Below are positions 15,689 to 15,783 of a stretch of DNA of 15,783 nucleotides, one piece after another. Location: NCBI GenBank assembly GCA_024763135.1, contig JANTGD010000036.1, positions 1 to 15,783 of the forward strand. The letters are read 5' to 3'. The translations under genes were made by a program, and so were the position numbers. Source of the stretch: Thiotrichales bacterium. GTDB lineage: Bacteria; Pseudomonadota; Gammaproteobacteria; UWMA-0217. Position 1 is the stretch's first letter; every line of letters starts with the position of its first letter. The notes under the pieces are model-generated. The model was given only the letters and a program-made list of their open reading frames with translations. It had not been told where the DNA came from and made no database searches.

Positions 15689-15783
15689 ATCCTAAAAACC
15701 TCAGTTGGGCGCAAAAAAGACGCGTAAGATATTGGTGTGCATGGTGAATCGGAAAAACTCGTGGTCACCTTATTGGTGATGAG
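15689..15783 (-). repeat. Right arm of 95-bp inverted repeat (reaches window end)
   Basis: Reverse complement of 36-130 with two mismatches by eye. It starts 40 bp after the DUF2334 stop codon and runs off the window end, so its true length is unknown. Unlike the left arm it is not abutted by the 168-bp element: the junction reads GTCATCCT directly. Confidence 0.9.

Noticed and set aside
1..15783. CRISPR array, tRNA genes, toxin-antitoxin or phage-defence module
   Set aside because: No regularly spaced direct repeats, no tRNA cloverleaf and no recognisable defence genes; the PIN domain is fused to PhoH without an antitoxin gene.

Overview
The window looks like a gammaproteobacterial chromosome segment with roughly balanced base composition. 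The evidence is a dapA-bamC pair (BamC is largely a gammaproteobacterial Bam lipoprotein), a divergently placed bcp-type peroxiredoxin, phoH and perM housekeeping genes, and an Nfr-type envelope locus. I cannot name the genus. All genes in the core appear intact; I see no tRNA, rRNA or CRISPR array.

Layout. 1-347: one arm of a 95-bp inverted repeat whose partner is the last 95 bases of the window, directly abutted by a 168-bp MITE-like element. 348-1876 (minus): dapA-bamC, overlapping by 4 nt, with a good sigma-70 promoter in front of dapA. 2039-2518 (plus): peroxiredoxin. 2676-4097 (plus): a PIN-PhoH ATPase. 4098-4614: a 517-bp gene-free stretch between convergent genes, with a strong hairpin near its end. 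4615-7009 (minus): a tight three-gene operon, LysR regulator - 125-aa conserved hypothetical - PerM/AI-2E family transporter, joined by 4-nt GTGA and ATGA overlaps. 7010-7222: divergent intergenic region with the LysR promoter and an 18-bp imperfect palindrome. 7223-13513 (plus): nfrB-, nfrA- and ybcH-like genes. 13573-13740: second copy of the MITE-like element. 13882-15648 (plus): a DUF2334 (polysaccharide-deacetylase-like) lipoprotein. 15689-15783: the other arm of the inverted repeat.

The most interesting region is 7223-15648. NfrB is a membrane family-2 glycosyltransferase with the QxxRW acceptor motif and a C-terminal MshEN-type (c-di-GMP-binding) segment. NfrA is a secreted TPR protein with an NfrA-type outer-membrane C-terminal domain. 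The third gene is a DUF4434 glycoside-hydrolase-like exported protein. A fourth, separated gene encodes a DUF2334 lipoprotein with an apparently intact metal-dependent deacetylase site. Together these parts resemble a synthase-dependent exopolysaccharide machine comparable in logic to Pga or Pel: synthase with c-di-GMP input, TPR/outer-membrane exporter, and periplasmic hydrolase and deacetylase. Here the hydrolase and deacetylase sit on two separate proteins. The first three genes match the E. coli nfrB-nfrA-ybcH set; linkage to a DUF2334 deacetylase is the extension proposed here and is an inference.
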